This document shows, piece by piece, positions 16,217-41,312 of a stretch of DNA of 64,000 bases. Within the stretch, counting starts at the first letter, position 1; each line of letters opens with the position of its first letter. The position numbers and the translations under genes are program-made. Below the pieces are notes generated by a model that saw only the letters and a list, made by a program, of their open reading frames with translations, did not search any database and had not been told where the DNA came from. Origin of the DNA: Streptomyces ardesiacus (GTDB taxonomy: Bacteria; Actinomycetota; Actinomycetes; Streptomycetales; Streptomycetaceae); assembly GCF_003112575.1 (NCBI RefSeq), contig NZ_BEWC01000011.1, positions 1 through 64,000 of the forward strand, given 5' to 3'.

Positions 16217-17487
16217 GCGGCTTCGCCGACTTCGTGGCGCAGCAGGCCGCCGCCGGGCGGCTCGTCGTGCAGCCGAGGATGGGCTTCGCCACCCCCGAGG
16301 AGATGCGTGCCGGACTGATCGCCACCAAGTCGGCGGCGGCGACCACGGTCGGCACCGTCACCGTCGACAGCTACACCCGGGTCGGCGACCTGGCGGCCGC
16401 CCGCACCGCCCTGCGCCGGGGAGCCGGTCTCAACGGCTATCCCCTGGCCACCCACGACGCGGCCACCACCCGGCGGATGCTCGACGGCGTACGCGACGAC
16501 ACCTTCCCCGTGCAGGTGCGGCACGGATCGGCGGCACCGCAGCACATCTTCGCCGCGTCGCTCAGAGCCGGCCTCGACGCCACCGAAGGCGGGCCCGTGT
16601 CCTACTGCCTGCCCTACGGCCGCGTGCCGCTGGAGGTGTCCGTACGCAACTGGGCCGCGGCCTGCCGGCTGCTGGCACGCACCCGGGACCTGGGCGCGCG
16701 GCCGCACCTGGAGACCTTTGGCGGCTGCATGCTGGGTCAGCTCTGCCCGCCCGGCCAGCTCGTCGCGATCAGCGTGCTGGAGGCGCTCTTCTTCCGACAG
16801 CACGGCCTCGACGACGTGTCGGTCAGCTACGCGCAACAGGCCAACGCGGACCAGGACAGGGAAGCGGTCCTGGCGCTGCGCCGCCTGTGCACCGAGTTGC
16901 TCACCCCGCTGGGGATCGAGTGGCACGTCGTCGTCTACGCCTACATGGGCGTCTACCCGACGACCGACGAGGGCGCCCACGGTCTGCTGGCCCGGGCCGC
17001 CGAACTCGCGGTGACGACCGGCGCGCCCCGGCTCATCGTCAAGACGGTGGCCGAGTCCCGCCGGATCCCGACGGTCCGGGAGAACGTGGCCGCGCTGGAG
17101 CACGCCGCCGCCGCGGCGAGGTCGGCGGCCGGGCCCCACGACGCGACGGCCGACTCACAGACCTACGCCGAGGCCCGCGCGCTGATCGACGCGGTGCTCG
17201 GCCTCGGGCCCGACCTGGGCGATGCCCTGGTGACGGCGTTCCGGCGGGGCCTGCTGGACATCCCTTTCTGCCTGCACCCCGACAACGCCGGACGCAGCCG
17301 CAGCTACCTCGACGCGGACGGACGCCTGAGGTGGGCCGAGCTCGGCTCGCTGCCGCTGCGGCACCTCGTCGGGACCCGTGCGGCACGGCCCGTGACCTCC
17401 ACCGAGCTGCTGGGCGCCCTGGCGTTCGTGCGCCACAGATACGACCGGGAGGCGCTGGAGGCGTCTCCGACAAGGAGACTGACGTGA
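16213..17487 (+). CDS. Glutamate mutase large (catalytic) subunit
   Basis: A 424-residue protein matching the E subunit of glutamate mutase: VQPRMGFATPEEM near the N-terminus, NGYPLATHD, VRHGSAAPQHIF, ETFGGCMLGQLCPP and a long TIM-barrel body. With the B12 subunit it rearranges L-glutamate to 3-methylaspartate. It is somewhat shorter than clostridial enzymes, as usual for actinomycete pathway versions. The start GTG overlaps the small-subunit stop, and its own stop overlaps the P450 start, with AAGGAG upstream of that start. Confidence 0.92.
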   Translation: MSGFADFVAQQAAAGRLVVQPRMGFATPEEMRAGLIATKSAAATTVGTVTVDSYTRVGDLAAARTALRRGAGLNGYPLATHDAATTRRMLDGVRDDTFPVQVRHGSAAPQHIFAASLRAGLDATEGGPVSYCLPYGRVPLEVSVRNWAAACRLLARTRDLGARPHLETFGGCMLGQLCPPGQLVAISVLEALFFRQHGLDDVSVSYAQQANADQDREAVLALRRLCTELLTPLGIEWHVVVYAYMGVYPTTDEGAHGLLARAAELAVTTGAPRLIVKTVAESRRIPTVRENVAALEHAAAAARSAAGPHDATADSQTYAEARALIDAVLGLGPDLGDALVTAFRRGLLDIPFCLHPDNAGRSRSYLDADGRLRWAELGSLPLRHLVGTRAARPVTSTELLGALAFVRHRYDREALEASPTRRLT

Positions 17488-18683
17488 ACACGGCCGGCCG
17501 AGAGATCCGCGCGTACCCCTTCGAGATGCGCGACATCCAGGTTTCCCCGCTGTACGCCAAGCTGCGCGCCGAAGAACCGCTCAGCCTGGTGCGCCTGCCG
17601 TACGGCGAACCCGCCTGGCTGGCCACCCGCCACGACGACGTGAAGACCGTGCTGACCGATCCCCGGTTCAGCCGCGCCATCGCCCAGGGCCTCGACCAGC
17701 CACGCCTGCGGGCGGAGAACACCGGCGACGGCATCATGGGCATGGACCCGCCGGACCACACCCGGCTGCGCAAGCTGGTCGGCAAGGCGTTCACCGCGCG
17801 CCGCGTCGAGCAGATGCGCGCGGGCGTGGCCCAGCGCGCCCGCGACCTGGTGGACGCCATGAAGCGCGGCGGGAGCGAGGCCGACCTGGTCGAGGAGTTC
17901 GCCCGGCCCCTGCCCGTCTCCGTCATCTGCGACCTGCTCGGCGTTCCGTACGAGGACCACTCCCGGTTCCGGCGCTGGACCGAAGCGATGACCAACGAGG
18001 AGTCCCGCACCGCCGACGTGCTCGCCGAGATCGGGCCCGAACTCGACGAGTACCTGGGCGGTCTGATCGCCCAGCGGCGCCGCAGGCCGACCGACGACCT
18101 GCTCGGCGCGCTGGTGCGCGCCCGCGACGAGGGAGACCGGCTCACCGAGGCCGAACTGATCTCCATCGCGGGCCCCGGACTGCTCGCGGGCGGCGCGGAG
18201 ACGGTCACCTGCGGCATCCCCAGCTTCGTCTACGCCCTGCTCACCCACCCCGACCAACTGGCGTTGCTGCGGCGCACCCCGGAGCTGATGCCCACCGCCG
18301 TGGAGGAACTGCTGCGCCACGTGCCCATCAACACGGCGGCGATGTTCGCCCGGTATCCGCTCGAGGACGTGCGGCTCGGCGACACGCTGGTCAGGGCCGG
18401 CGAACCGGTGCTCGCCGCCCTGCACGCCGCCAACCGGGACCCGGACGTGTTCGAGAACCCGGAAGGGCTGGACCTGACCCGTGCCCGCAACCCCCATCTC
18501 ACGTTCGGACACGGACCGCACCACTGCATCGGTGCGCAACTCGCGCGCCTGGAACTCCAGGTGGCCCTCACCACGCTCCTCGAATCCTTCCCGGAACTGC
18601 ACCTGGTGGACGGCCCGGAGAACGTCGAGTGGAAGTTCGGCGTGATCGTCCGGGGTCCGTCGGAGCTGCGCGTCGGATGGTGA
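17484..18683 (+). CDS. Cytochrome P450 tailoring oxidase
   Basis: A 399-residue bacterial class I P450. The heme loop FGHGPHHCIGAQLA is complete, EELLRH gives the ExxR motif, and the I-helix GGAETV keeps the acid-Thr pair for oxygen activation. The frame is open far upstream, but the true start is GTG 17484, with AAGGAG about 8 nt before it; the region before that belongs to the mutase gene. It probably hydroxylates or epoxidises the macrolactam. A ferredoxin partner is not encoded in this window. The position in the starter operon does not tell when it acts. Confidence 0.92.
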   Translation: MNTAGREIRAYPFEMRDIQVSPLYAKLRAEEPLSLVRLPYGEPAWLATRHDDVKTVLTDPRFSRAIAQGLDQPRLRAENTGDGIMGMDPPDHTRLRKLVGKAFTARRVEQMRAGVAQRARDLVDAMKRGGSEADLVEEFARPLPVSVICDLLGVPYEDHSRFRRWTEAMTNEESRTADVLAEIGPELDEYLGGLIAQRRRRPTDDLLGALVRARDEGDRLTEAELISIAGPGLLAGGAETVTCGIPSFVYALLTHPDQLALLRRTPELMPTAVEELLRHVPINTAAMFARYPLEDVRLGDTLVRAGEPVLAALHAANRDPDVFENPEGLDLTRARNPHLTFGHGPHHCIGAQLARLELQVALTTLLESFPELHLVDGPENVEWKFGVIVRGPSELRVGW

Positions 18684-18757
18684 GCGGCATGCCCGCGCCG
18701 GGCGGGAACAGCGGGAACAGCGGGAAGAGAAGAAGCGACAGGAGTAGTGAAGCCCGA

Positions 18758-34996
<16,239 letters not shown>

Positions 34997-35008
34997 ACGA
35001 GGAGAACC

Positions 35009-38000
35009 ATGGACACCACCCCGACCACCGAGCGGCTCGCCGAGGCCCTGCGCCGGTCCCTGCTGGAGAACGAGGAACTGCGCGCACGGCAGGCCGAGTC
35101 GGAGCGGGCGGCCGCCGAACCGGTCGCGATCATCGGCATGGCCTGCCGCTTCCCGGGCGGCGTGACCTCGCCCGAGGACCTGTGGTCCCTCGTCGACGAC
35201 GGACGGGACGCCATCTCCGGCTTCCCCGAGGACCGCGGCTGGGACCTGACGGGCCTCTACCACCCCGAACCCGGCACGCCCGGCCGCACCCACTCGCGCG
35301 AGGGCGGGTTCCTGTACGACGCGGCCGACTTCGACCCCGGCTTCTTCGGCATATCCCCCCGCGAGGCACTCACCATGGACCCGCAGCAGCGGCTCTTCCT
35401 GGAGGTCTCCTGGGAGGCGCTGGAACGCGCCGGTGTGGACCCCGCCGCCCTGCGCGGCAGCCGCACCGGCGTGTACAGCGGCGTCATGTACCACGACTAC
35501 GGCGCGGGCAGCAGCGACGGCAGCCTGGTCAGCGGCCGGGTCGCCTACACGCTGGGACTGGAGGGCCCCGCGGTCACCGTCGACACGGCCTGCTCCTCGT
35601 CGCTGGTCACCCTCCACCTGGCCGTCGAGGCGCTGCGCCGCGGCGAGTGCTCCCTGGCACTGGCCGGCGGGGTCACGGTCATGGCCGAGCCCGACATGTT
35701 CGTCTACTTCAGCGAACAGCGCGGACTCGCCTCCGACGGCCGCTGCAAGGCGTTCTCCGCGGCGGCGGACGGGGTGGGCTGCGCGGAGGGCGCGGGCGTG
35801 CTGCTGGTGGAGCGGCTCTCCGACGCCCGCCGCGCGGGCCACCCCGTGCTCGCCGTCGTACGCGGCGCGGCCGTCAACCAGGACGGGGCGAGCAGCGGCT
35901 TCTCCACCCCCAACGGCCCGTCCCAGGAGCGGGTGATCGCGCAGGCCCTGGAGCGCGCCGGACTCACCGCGGCCGACGTGGACGCGGTCGAGGCGCACGG
36001 CACCGGCACCCGGCTCGGCGACCCCATCGAGGCCCAGGCGCTGCTCGCCGCGTACGGCAAGGGGCACACCGCCGAACGTCCCCTGCTCCTCGGCTCGGTC
36101 AAGTCCAACATCGGGCACACCCAGGCCGCGGCGGGTGTCGCCGGCGTGATCAAGACCGTGCAGGCGCTGCGTCACGGCAGGCTGCCGCGGTCCCTGCACT
36201 CCGAGGAACCGTCGCCGCACGTGGACTGGGCGGACGGCAGGGTGCGGCTGCTGACCGGGCCGGTCGAGTGGCCCCGGACCGGAAGGCCGCGCAGGGCCGG
36301 GGTCTCGTCGTTCGGCATCAGCGGCACCAACGCGCACGTCATCCTGGAGCAGGCGCCGGCCGAGCAGCCGGCGGACCCGGCACCGTCCGCGCCCGCCCGC
36401 CCGGACCCGGCCCCCCTGCCCTGGCTGCTGTCGGCCCGTGACCCGTCGGCGCTGCGGGACCAGGCGGCGAACCTCCTCGGGCTGCTCGACGCCCGCCCGG
36501 ACGAGTCGGCGTCCGACATCGCCCACGCGCTCGCGACGACCCGGTCCGTGTTCGAGCACCGCGCGGTCGTCGTCGGCGCGGAACGTGCCGAACTCGTCGC
36601 CGGACTCACGCGGTTGGCCACCGCCGGCCCGGAGGCGGCCGCCGGTCCCGGGCTGGTGACGGGCACCGCGCGGGAGCGCGGCAGGACGGCCTTCCTCTTT
36701 CCCGGCCAAGGGTCGCAGCGCGTCGGTATGGGCCGCGGACTGTACGCCCGTCCGGAGTTCGCGGCGGCCTTCGACGAGGTGTGCGAGCACCTGAGGCCCC
36801 ACCTGGACCGGCCACTGCCCGACGTCGTGTTCGCCGCGCCGGGGACGGAGGCCGCGGATCTGCTCGACACCACGGCCTGGGCGCAGCCGGCGCTGTTCGC
36901 CCTGGGGGTGTCGCTCCACCGGCTGGTGACATCCTTTGGCGTGACACCGCACTTCGTCGGCGGCCACTCGGTCGGCGCGCTCACCGCCGCGCACGTGGCC
37001 GGCGTGCTGTCGCTGCCGGACGCGTGCGCCCTGGTGGCGGCGCGCGGGCGGCTGATGCAGGAACTGCCCGCCGGCGGTGCCATGGTGTCGGTGGCGGCCA
37101 CCGAGGAGGAGGTCGCGGCTCAGCTCACCGAAGGGGCGGGCATCGCGGCGGTCAACGGTCCGGCGTCCGTGGTCGTCTCGGGCGCCGAGGGCCCGGTGCT
37201 GCGGGTGGCCGACCGCTTCCGGACGCTGGGCAGGCGCGTGACCGGGCTGCGCGTCTCGCACGCCTTCCACTCGTCGCTGATGGAGCCCGCCCTGCCCGGC
37301 TTCCGCCGGGCCGTCGAGGCCGTCCGCCTGAACGCGCCGAAGCTCTCGGTGATGTCCGACCTGACCGGGGCGATCGCCTCGGCGGACGAACTGACCTCGC
37401 CCGACTACTGGGTACGGCACCTGCGGCAGCCGGTGCGGTTCCACTCCGGCGCCCTGGCACTGGGCGAGCGCGGCGTGACGAGGTTCCTCGAACTGGGGCC
37501 CGGCGCGGCTCTGTCCGCCATGGTGCAAGACGGCCTGGACGGCCCCGCCGCCCTCGCGGTGCCCGCCCTGCCGGGAGCGGAGGACGAGGAACGATCCCTC
37601 CTCACCGCGCTGGCCCGCCTGCACACCGACGGCGGCGCCGTGAGCTGGGACCGCTTCCTCGCCGCCGACGGGCGTCCGGCACGCCGCGTCGACCTGCCCA
37701 CCTACCCGTTCCGCCGCAGGCGTTACTGGCTGGACCGAGCGCCGGACGCCGTGCGGGACCCCGCGGGCCTGGGCGTCCAAGCGGCGGACCACCCGCTGCT
37801 GGGCGCCGTGCTGCGGACCGCGGACCGCGACGAGATCCTGCTCACCGGCCGGCTCTCGTCGCGCGCGCAGCCGTGGCTCGCCGACCATGTGATCGGGGGC
37901 CGGTGCCTGTTGCCGGGCACCGCGTTCGTGGAGTTGGCCCTGCGGGCGGGGCGGGAGGCGGGGTGCGAACTGGTCGAGGAACTGACCCTGGAGTCCCCGC

Positions 38001-40597
38001 TGACCGTGCCGCCCGACGGTGCCGTGGTCGTCCAGGTGCGCACCGGTCCGGCCGACGCGTCCGGCCGGCGCTCCCTCGGCGTCCACTCCCGTCCGGAACA
38101 CGCTGCGGCGGGACTTCCCTGGACCCGGCACGCCGCCGGGGTCCTCGCCCCCGCGACCGGGGGCGAGCCCCACGACATGACGGTGTGGCCGCCTCGCGGC
38201 GCGACGCGGGTCGACGTGGCCGGACGGTACGCGGACCTGGCCGCGCGCGGCTACGGCCACGGGCCCGCCTTCCAGGGCCTACGGGCCGTGTGGACGCGCG
38301 GTGACGAGGTCTTCGCCGAGGTGGCCCCGCCGACCGGGACGGCCCAGGACGCGGGCCGGTACCACGTGCATCCGGCCCTGGCCGACGCCGCGCTGCACGC
38401 GATCGGGCTGGCCGGGGGAGAGGACGAGCGGCCGGTCGTGCCCTTCGCCTGGTCCCGCGTCGCGGTGACCGCACCCGGGGCCACGGGCCTGCGCGTCCGG
38501 ATCGTGCCGGGGGAGGGCGGGGCGGTGGCGCTGGACCTCGCCGACCCGGCGGGCGTCCCCGTCGGCTCGGTCGGGGGCCTGGTCCTGCGGCCGCACACGG
38601 GCGCCGGTGCGGGGAACGGGGCGCTGTTCCGCGTCGACTGGATCCCGGCGCGGCCCGTGGGCCCGGCGGGCGCGCGGGTGCGCCGTGTCGCGGTGCTCGG
38701 CACCGAGGGCGGGGGCCGGCCGGATCTCGCGGCGGCGCTGCGGTCCGGCGGGGCCGAGGTGGCGAGGTACCCGGACCTCGGTGCGCTGGGCGACGCCGTG
38801 GACGCCGGAGCCCCGGTCCCGGGCGTGGTGTTCGCCGCGTGCCCCGCGGTGACCGGTGAGCCGGTCCCCGAGGCCGCCCGCCGGGTCTCCCGGGAGACGC
38901 TGGCGCTGGCGCAGGCCTGGTCGGCCGACGAGAGATTCGCCGATGCGCGGCTCACCGTGGTCACGGCGGGCGCGGTCGCCGCGTCGCCGGGGGAACCGGT
39001 GCCCGAGCCGGCCCAGGCACCGGCCTGGGGCCTGATACGCAGCGCGCTGCTGGAGGAGCCCGGACGGTTCGCCCTGCTGGACCTGACGGACGGGACACCG
39101 CACGGTACGGCGGTGCTCGACGCGCTCGCCGCCGGGGAGAGCGAACTCGCCGTACGCCGCGGCACGGTGCTCGTGCCGCGGCTCGCCGCGGCCCCGGGCG
39201 CGCGCGGCGTGTTCCGGGCACCGGAGCCCGACGGCACCGTACTGATCACGGGCGGCACGGGCGTCCTGGGCGGTCTGGTCGCCGGTCATCTCGTACGGGA
39301 GCACGGCGCGCGCCGTCTGCTGCTGGCGGGACGGCGGGGCGCCGACGCCCCCGGCGCCGCCGAACTGGTGGCGGAACTGCGCCGGGCCGGCGCCGAGGTG
39401 ACGGTGGAGCGGTGCGACGCGGCCGACCGGGAGGCGCTGCGCCGCCTGCTGGCCGCGATACCGGACGCGCATCCCCTGACGGCCGTCGTGCACACCGCGG
39501 GCGTCCTCGACGACGGCGTTCTCACGGCGCTGGACGCGGGCCGCATGGACACCGTGGCGCGTCCCAAGGTGGACGCCGCCTGGAACCTGCACGAGCTGAC
39601 GCGGGACGCGAACCTCACCTCGTTCGTCCTGTTCTCGTCCGTCGCGGGCGTCACGGGCGCGGCCGGGCAGGCGAACTACGCGGCGGCCAACGCCTTCCTG
39701 GACGCGCTGGCCCGGAGCCGCTCCGCCCTCGGGCTGCCCGCGGTGTCGCTGGCCTGGGGCCTGTGGGAGGGCTCCGGCATGGGCGGACGGCTGGCCGGTG
39801 CCGACGTGGAGCGGATGAACCGCTCCGGCGTGGGCGGGCTGTCCCGGGAGGAGGGCCTGGCTCTCTTCGACACGGCCCTCGCCACCGGGGAGCCGCACCT
39901 GGTGCCCGCGGCGCTGGACCTGGCCGCACTGTCCGCCCCGGGGTCCTTCGTGCAGCCCCTGCTGCGTGGCCTGGTGCCGCCCGCGCCCGCCGCGGGGGCG
40001 TCCGGTGCCGGCTCCCCGGACTCCCCGGACGCCGGCGGGTCCGACGGCCGGTGGCGGAAGGCGCTCGGCGGCCTCACGGAGGAGGAACGCCGACGGACCC
40101 TGCTGCGTCTCGTGCGGACGGAGACGGCCATGGTGCTCGGCCTGGAGGGGCCGGGACAGGTGGGGGCCGAGCGGGGCTTCCTCGACCAGGGACTCGACTC
40201 GCTGATGGCGGTCGAACTCCGCAACCGCCTGGGCGCGCACGCCGGCCTGAGACTGCCCGCGACGCTGGTCTTCGACCTTCCCACCCCGATGGCGGTGGCG
40301 AAGCACCTCCACGACGCGTTGGGCGACCTGACCGGATCCGGCCGGCCGGAGCCCGCCGCGGGCGAGGGCACGGACGGGATCGAGGGGGCGCTCGACCGGC
40401 TGGAGTCCGTGCTCGCGGCGGGTGATGTTCCGGACGACGTGACGCGCGAGAAGATCGCGGAACGACTGGCCGTGATCGCCGCGGCCTGGGCCCGGCCGCC
40501 GCGGGACGCGGCTTCCGCCGCCGAACCGGAACGGCACCTGGACGGGGCGACGGCGGAGGAGATCTTCGACATTCTCGACAGGGAGTTCGACGAGTAG
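35009..40597 (+). CDS. Type I PKS, one module: KS-AT-DH-KR-ACP
   Basis: 1862 residues. The first 35 residues (ALRRSLLENEELRARQAE) form a coiled-coil docking helix that would meet the C-terminal tail of the preceding PKS protein. Domains by nucleotide are KS 35120-36350 (TACSSS), AT 36690-37540, DH 37785-38610, KR 39236-39790 and ACP 40090-40330 (DQGLDSL). The AT has SHAFHS, so malonyl-CoA, but GHSVGA instead of GHSxGE. The DH has HVIGGRCLLP and HPALADAALH. The KR has LDD, so B-type with S, Y and N present. DH plus KR predicts a double bond. The acidic C-terminus (ATAEEIFDILDREFDE) is a typical docking tail for another PKS protein, not found in this window. GAGGAG precedes the ATG, 12 nt after the previous stop. 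Confidence 0.97.
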   Translation: MDTTPTTERLAEALRRSLLENEELRARQAESERAAAEPVAIIGMACRFPGGVTSPEDLWSLVDDGRDAISGFPEDRGWDLTGLYHPEPGTPGRTHSREGGFLYDAADFDPGFFGISPREALTMDPQQRLFLEVSWEALERAGVDPAALRGSRTGVYSGVMYHDYGAGSSDGSLVSGRVAYTLGLEGPAVTVDTACSSSLVTLHLAVEALRRGECSLALAGGVTVMAEPDMFVYFSEQRGLASDGRCKAFSAAADGVGCAEGAGVLLVERLSDARRAGHPVLAVVRGAAVNQDGASSGFSTPNGPSQERVIAQALERAGLTAADVDAVEAHGTGTRLGDPIEAQALLAAYGKGHTAERPLLLGSVKSNIGHTQAAAGVAGVIKTVQALRHGRLPRSLHSEEPSPHVDWADGRVRLLTGPVEWPRTGRPRRAGVSSFGISGTNAHVILEQAPAEQPADPAPSAPARPDPAPLPWLLSARDPSALRDQAANLLGLLDARPDESASDIAHALATTRSVFEHRAVVVGAERAELVAGLTRLATAGPEAAAGPGLVTGTARERGRTAFLFPGQGSQRVGMGRGLYARPEFAAAFDEVCEHLRPHLDRPLPDVVFAAPGTEAADLLDTTAWAQPALFALGVSLHRLVTSFGVTPHFVGGHSVGALTAAHVAGVLSLPDACALVAARGRLMQELPAGGAMVSVAATEEEVAAQLTEGAGIAAVNGPASVVVSGAEGPVLRVADRFRTLGRRVTGLRVSHAFHSSLMEPALPGFRRAVEAVRLNAPKLSVMSDLTGAIASADELTSPDYWVRHLRQPVRFHSGALALGERGVTRFLELGPGAALSAMVQDGLDGPAALAVPALPGAEDEERSLLTALARLHTDGGAVSWDRFLAADGRPARRVDLPTYPFRRRRYWLDRAPDAVRDPAGLGVQAADHPLLGAVLRTADRDEILLTGRLSSRAQPWLADHVIGGRCLLPGTAFVELALRAGREAGCELVEELTLESPLTVPPDGAVVVQVRTGPADASGRRSLGVHSRPEHAAAGLPWTRHAAGVLAPATGGEPHDMTVWPPRGATRVDVAGRYADLAARGYGHGPAFQGLRAVWTRGDEVFAEVAPPTGTAQDAGRYHVHPALADAALHAIGLAGGEDERPVVPFAWSRVAVTAPGATGLRVRIVPGEGGAVALDLADPAGVPVGSVGGLVLRPHTGAGAGNGALFRVDWIPARPVGPAGARVRRVAVLGTEGGGRPDLAAALRSGGAEVARYPDLGALGDAVDAGAPVPGVVFAACPAVTGEPVPEAARRVSRETLALAQAWSADERFADARLTVVTAGAVAASPGEPVPEPAQAPAWGLIRSALLEEPGRFALLDLTDGTPHGTAVLDALAAGESELAVRRGTVLVPRLAAAPGARGVFRAPEPDGTVLITGGTGVLGGLVAGHLVREHGARRLLLAGRRGADAPGAAELVAELRRAGAEVTVERCDAADREALRRLLAAIPDAHPLTAVVHTAGVLDDGVLTALDAGRMDTVARPKVDAAWNLHELTRDANLTSFVLFSSVAGVTGAAGQANYAAANAFLDALARSRSALGLPAVSLAWGLWEGSGMGGRLAGADVERMNRSGVGGLSREEGLALFDTALATGEPHLVPAALDLAALSAPGSFVQPLLRGLVPPAPAAGASGAGSPDSPDAGGSDGRWRKALGGLTEEERRRTLLRLVRTETAMVLGLEGPGQVGAERGFLDQGLDSLMAVELRNRLGAHAGLRLPATLVFDLPTPMAVAKHLHDALGDLTGSGRPEPAAGEGTDGIEGALDRLESVLAAGDVPDDVTREKIAERLAVIAAAWARPPRDAASAAEPERHLDGATAEEIFDILDREFDE

Positions 40598-40640
40598 CGG
40601 CAGTCGAGAATGCGCCAAAAAGCAGAACAGGGGTGGGGTA

Positions 40641-40667
40641 AAAGTAAATGCCCCGTACATTTACTTT
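40641..40667. repeat. Perfect AT-rich inverted repeat after the PKS genes
   Basis: AAAGTAAATG and CATTTACTTT are perfect 10-bp arms around a 7-nt loop. The site lies 43 nt after the PKS stop and 16 nt before the -35 box of the apoprotein promoter. It could be the PKS terminator, although no T-run follows, or a regulator binding site. It stands out as AT rich in high-GC surroundings. Confidence 0.6.
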
Positions 40668-40682
40668 ACGGCAGAGGGTGCG

Positions 40683-40712
40683 TTGACAGTCGTGGCGGCA
40701 CGTATTTAGTCT
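40683..40712 (+). promoter_or_regulatory. Putative promoter of the neocarzinostatin-family gene
   Basis: TTGACA (40683-40688) and TAGTCT (40707-40712) are spaced by 18 nt, matching the housekeeping sigma consensus of Streptomyces. They lie upstream of the apoprotein GTG at 40776. This suggests that the gene can be transcribed apart from the PKS genes. Confidence 0.6.
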
Positions 40713-40716
40713 GCAT

Positions 40717-40745
40717 ATCGGAATGATGAATCGCGTCATTCCGAT
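40717..40745. repeat. Perfect inverted repeat in the apoprotein leader
   Basis: ATCGGAATGA and TCATTCCGAT are perfect 10-bp arms with a 9-nt loop. They begin 5 nt after the putative -10 box, so the site overlaps or closely follows the transcription start. It could be an operator or a stabilising 5' hairpin of the mRNA. Confidence 0.6.
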
Positions 40746-40775
40746 CTCCCATTTTCCCCACAGAATGAGGTAGAC

Positions 40776-41228
40776 GTGCTTTCCTCCATGAAGCGGCGCC
40801 GTACGGTCCACGCCCTCGCCGCCGCGGCTGCGGGTGCCGCCCTGGTGATCGGCGGATCGTCGGCCGCGGTCGCCGCGCCGAGCGCCGCGCCCGCGGTGAG
40901 TGTGTCGCCGGCGACCGGGCTCTCGGACGGCGACACCGTGGCGGTCCAGATCACCGGGTTCGCGCCGTCGACCACCGTCTACGCCGCGGAGTGCGCCGTC
41001 CTCGCCGACGGCGTCGTGGCCTGCAACGTCCCGGACGCCCTGGTGCTCACGACCGACGCGAACGGTGCCGCCTCCGGCGACTCCTTCGCGCGCGCCACCT
41101 TCCAGGGCACCGACCTGGCCACCGGGGAGACCCACGCCGTCGACTGTGCCACGGTCGACGGCGGGTGCTTCTTCAACACCACGGCCGACGGCGCGGCCGG
41201 CCCGACCACGCCCATCTCCTTCGGCTGA
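40776..41228 (+). CDS. Secreted neocarzinostatin-family apoprotein
   Basis: 150 residues. A signal peptide (KRRR, a hydrophobic Ala-rich core, likely cleavage after AVAA near residue 36) precedes a mature part of about 114 residues, the size of neocarzinostatin, C-1027 and macromomycin apoproteins. The match runs the length: VSVSPATGLSDG, ADGVVACNVPD (first Cys pair with 9 residues between), TTDANGAASG, a second Cys pair around VDCATVDGGC and the end TPISFG. GTG 40776 is chosen because TGAGG lies 5 nt upstream; the ATG at 40791 has no good site. Known members are immunoglobulin-like carriers that bind and shield enediyne chromophores. No enediyne PKS is seen here, so the ligand is unknown. 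By position it may bind the macrolactam. The family call is strong. Confidence 0.88.
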   Translation: MLSSMKRRRTVHALAAAAAGAALVIGGSSAAVAAPSAAPAVSVSPATGLSDGDTVAVQITGFAPSTTVYAAECAVLADGVVACNVPDALVLTTDANGAASGDSFARATFQGTDLATGETHAVDCATVDGGCFFNTTADGAAGPTTPISFG

Positions 41229-41239
41229 CGGGCCCAGAC

Positions 41240-41287
41240 GTGAAGCGTTTTACCAGGCCTCTGCAGAGTCCTGGTAAAACGCTTCAC
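41240..41287. terminator. Strong bidirectional terminator
   Basis: GTGAAGCGTTTTACCAGG (41240-41257) pairs perfectly over 18 bp with 41270-41287. The loop holds a second palindrome, CTCTGCAGAG. CTTCTTTTT follows on the plus strand. It sits between the converging apoprotein and LAL-regulator genes and should stop transcripts from both sides. Confidence 0.85.
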
Positions 41288-41312
41288 CCTTCTTTTTCAG
41301 CAGTATTTCTCG

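Noticed and set aside
18704..18730. Tandem CGGGAACAG units
   Set aside because: Only two full copies and one partial copy in an intergenic leader; too little to call a repeat array.
18680..18757. In-frame GTG at 18680 (GTGA overlap with the P450 stop) or ATG 18689 as the PKS start
   Set aside because: It continues the overlap pattern, but the codons up to 18757 include AGA, AGA, AGG, AGT, AGT and CGA, which are rare in this genome, and the stretch has short repeats like an intergenic leader. ATG 18758 is preferred.
40776..41228. Reading the window as an enediyne cluster because of the apoprotein
   Set aside because: No iterative enediyne PKS or enediyne accessory genes are visible; all PKS genes are modular with macrolactam starter genes.
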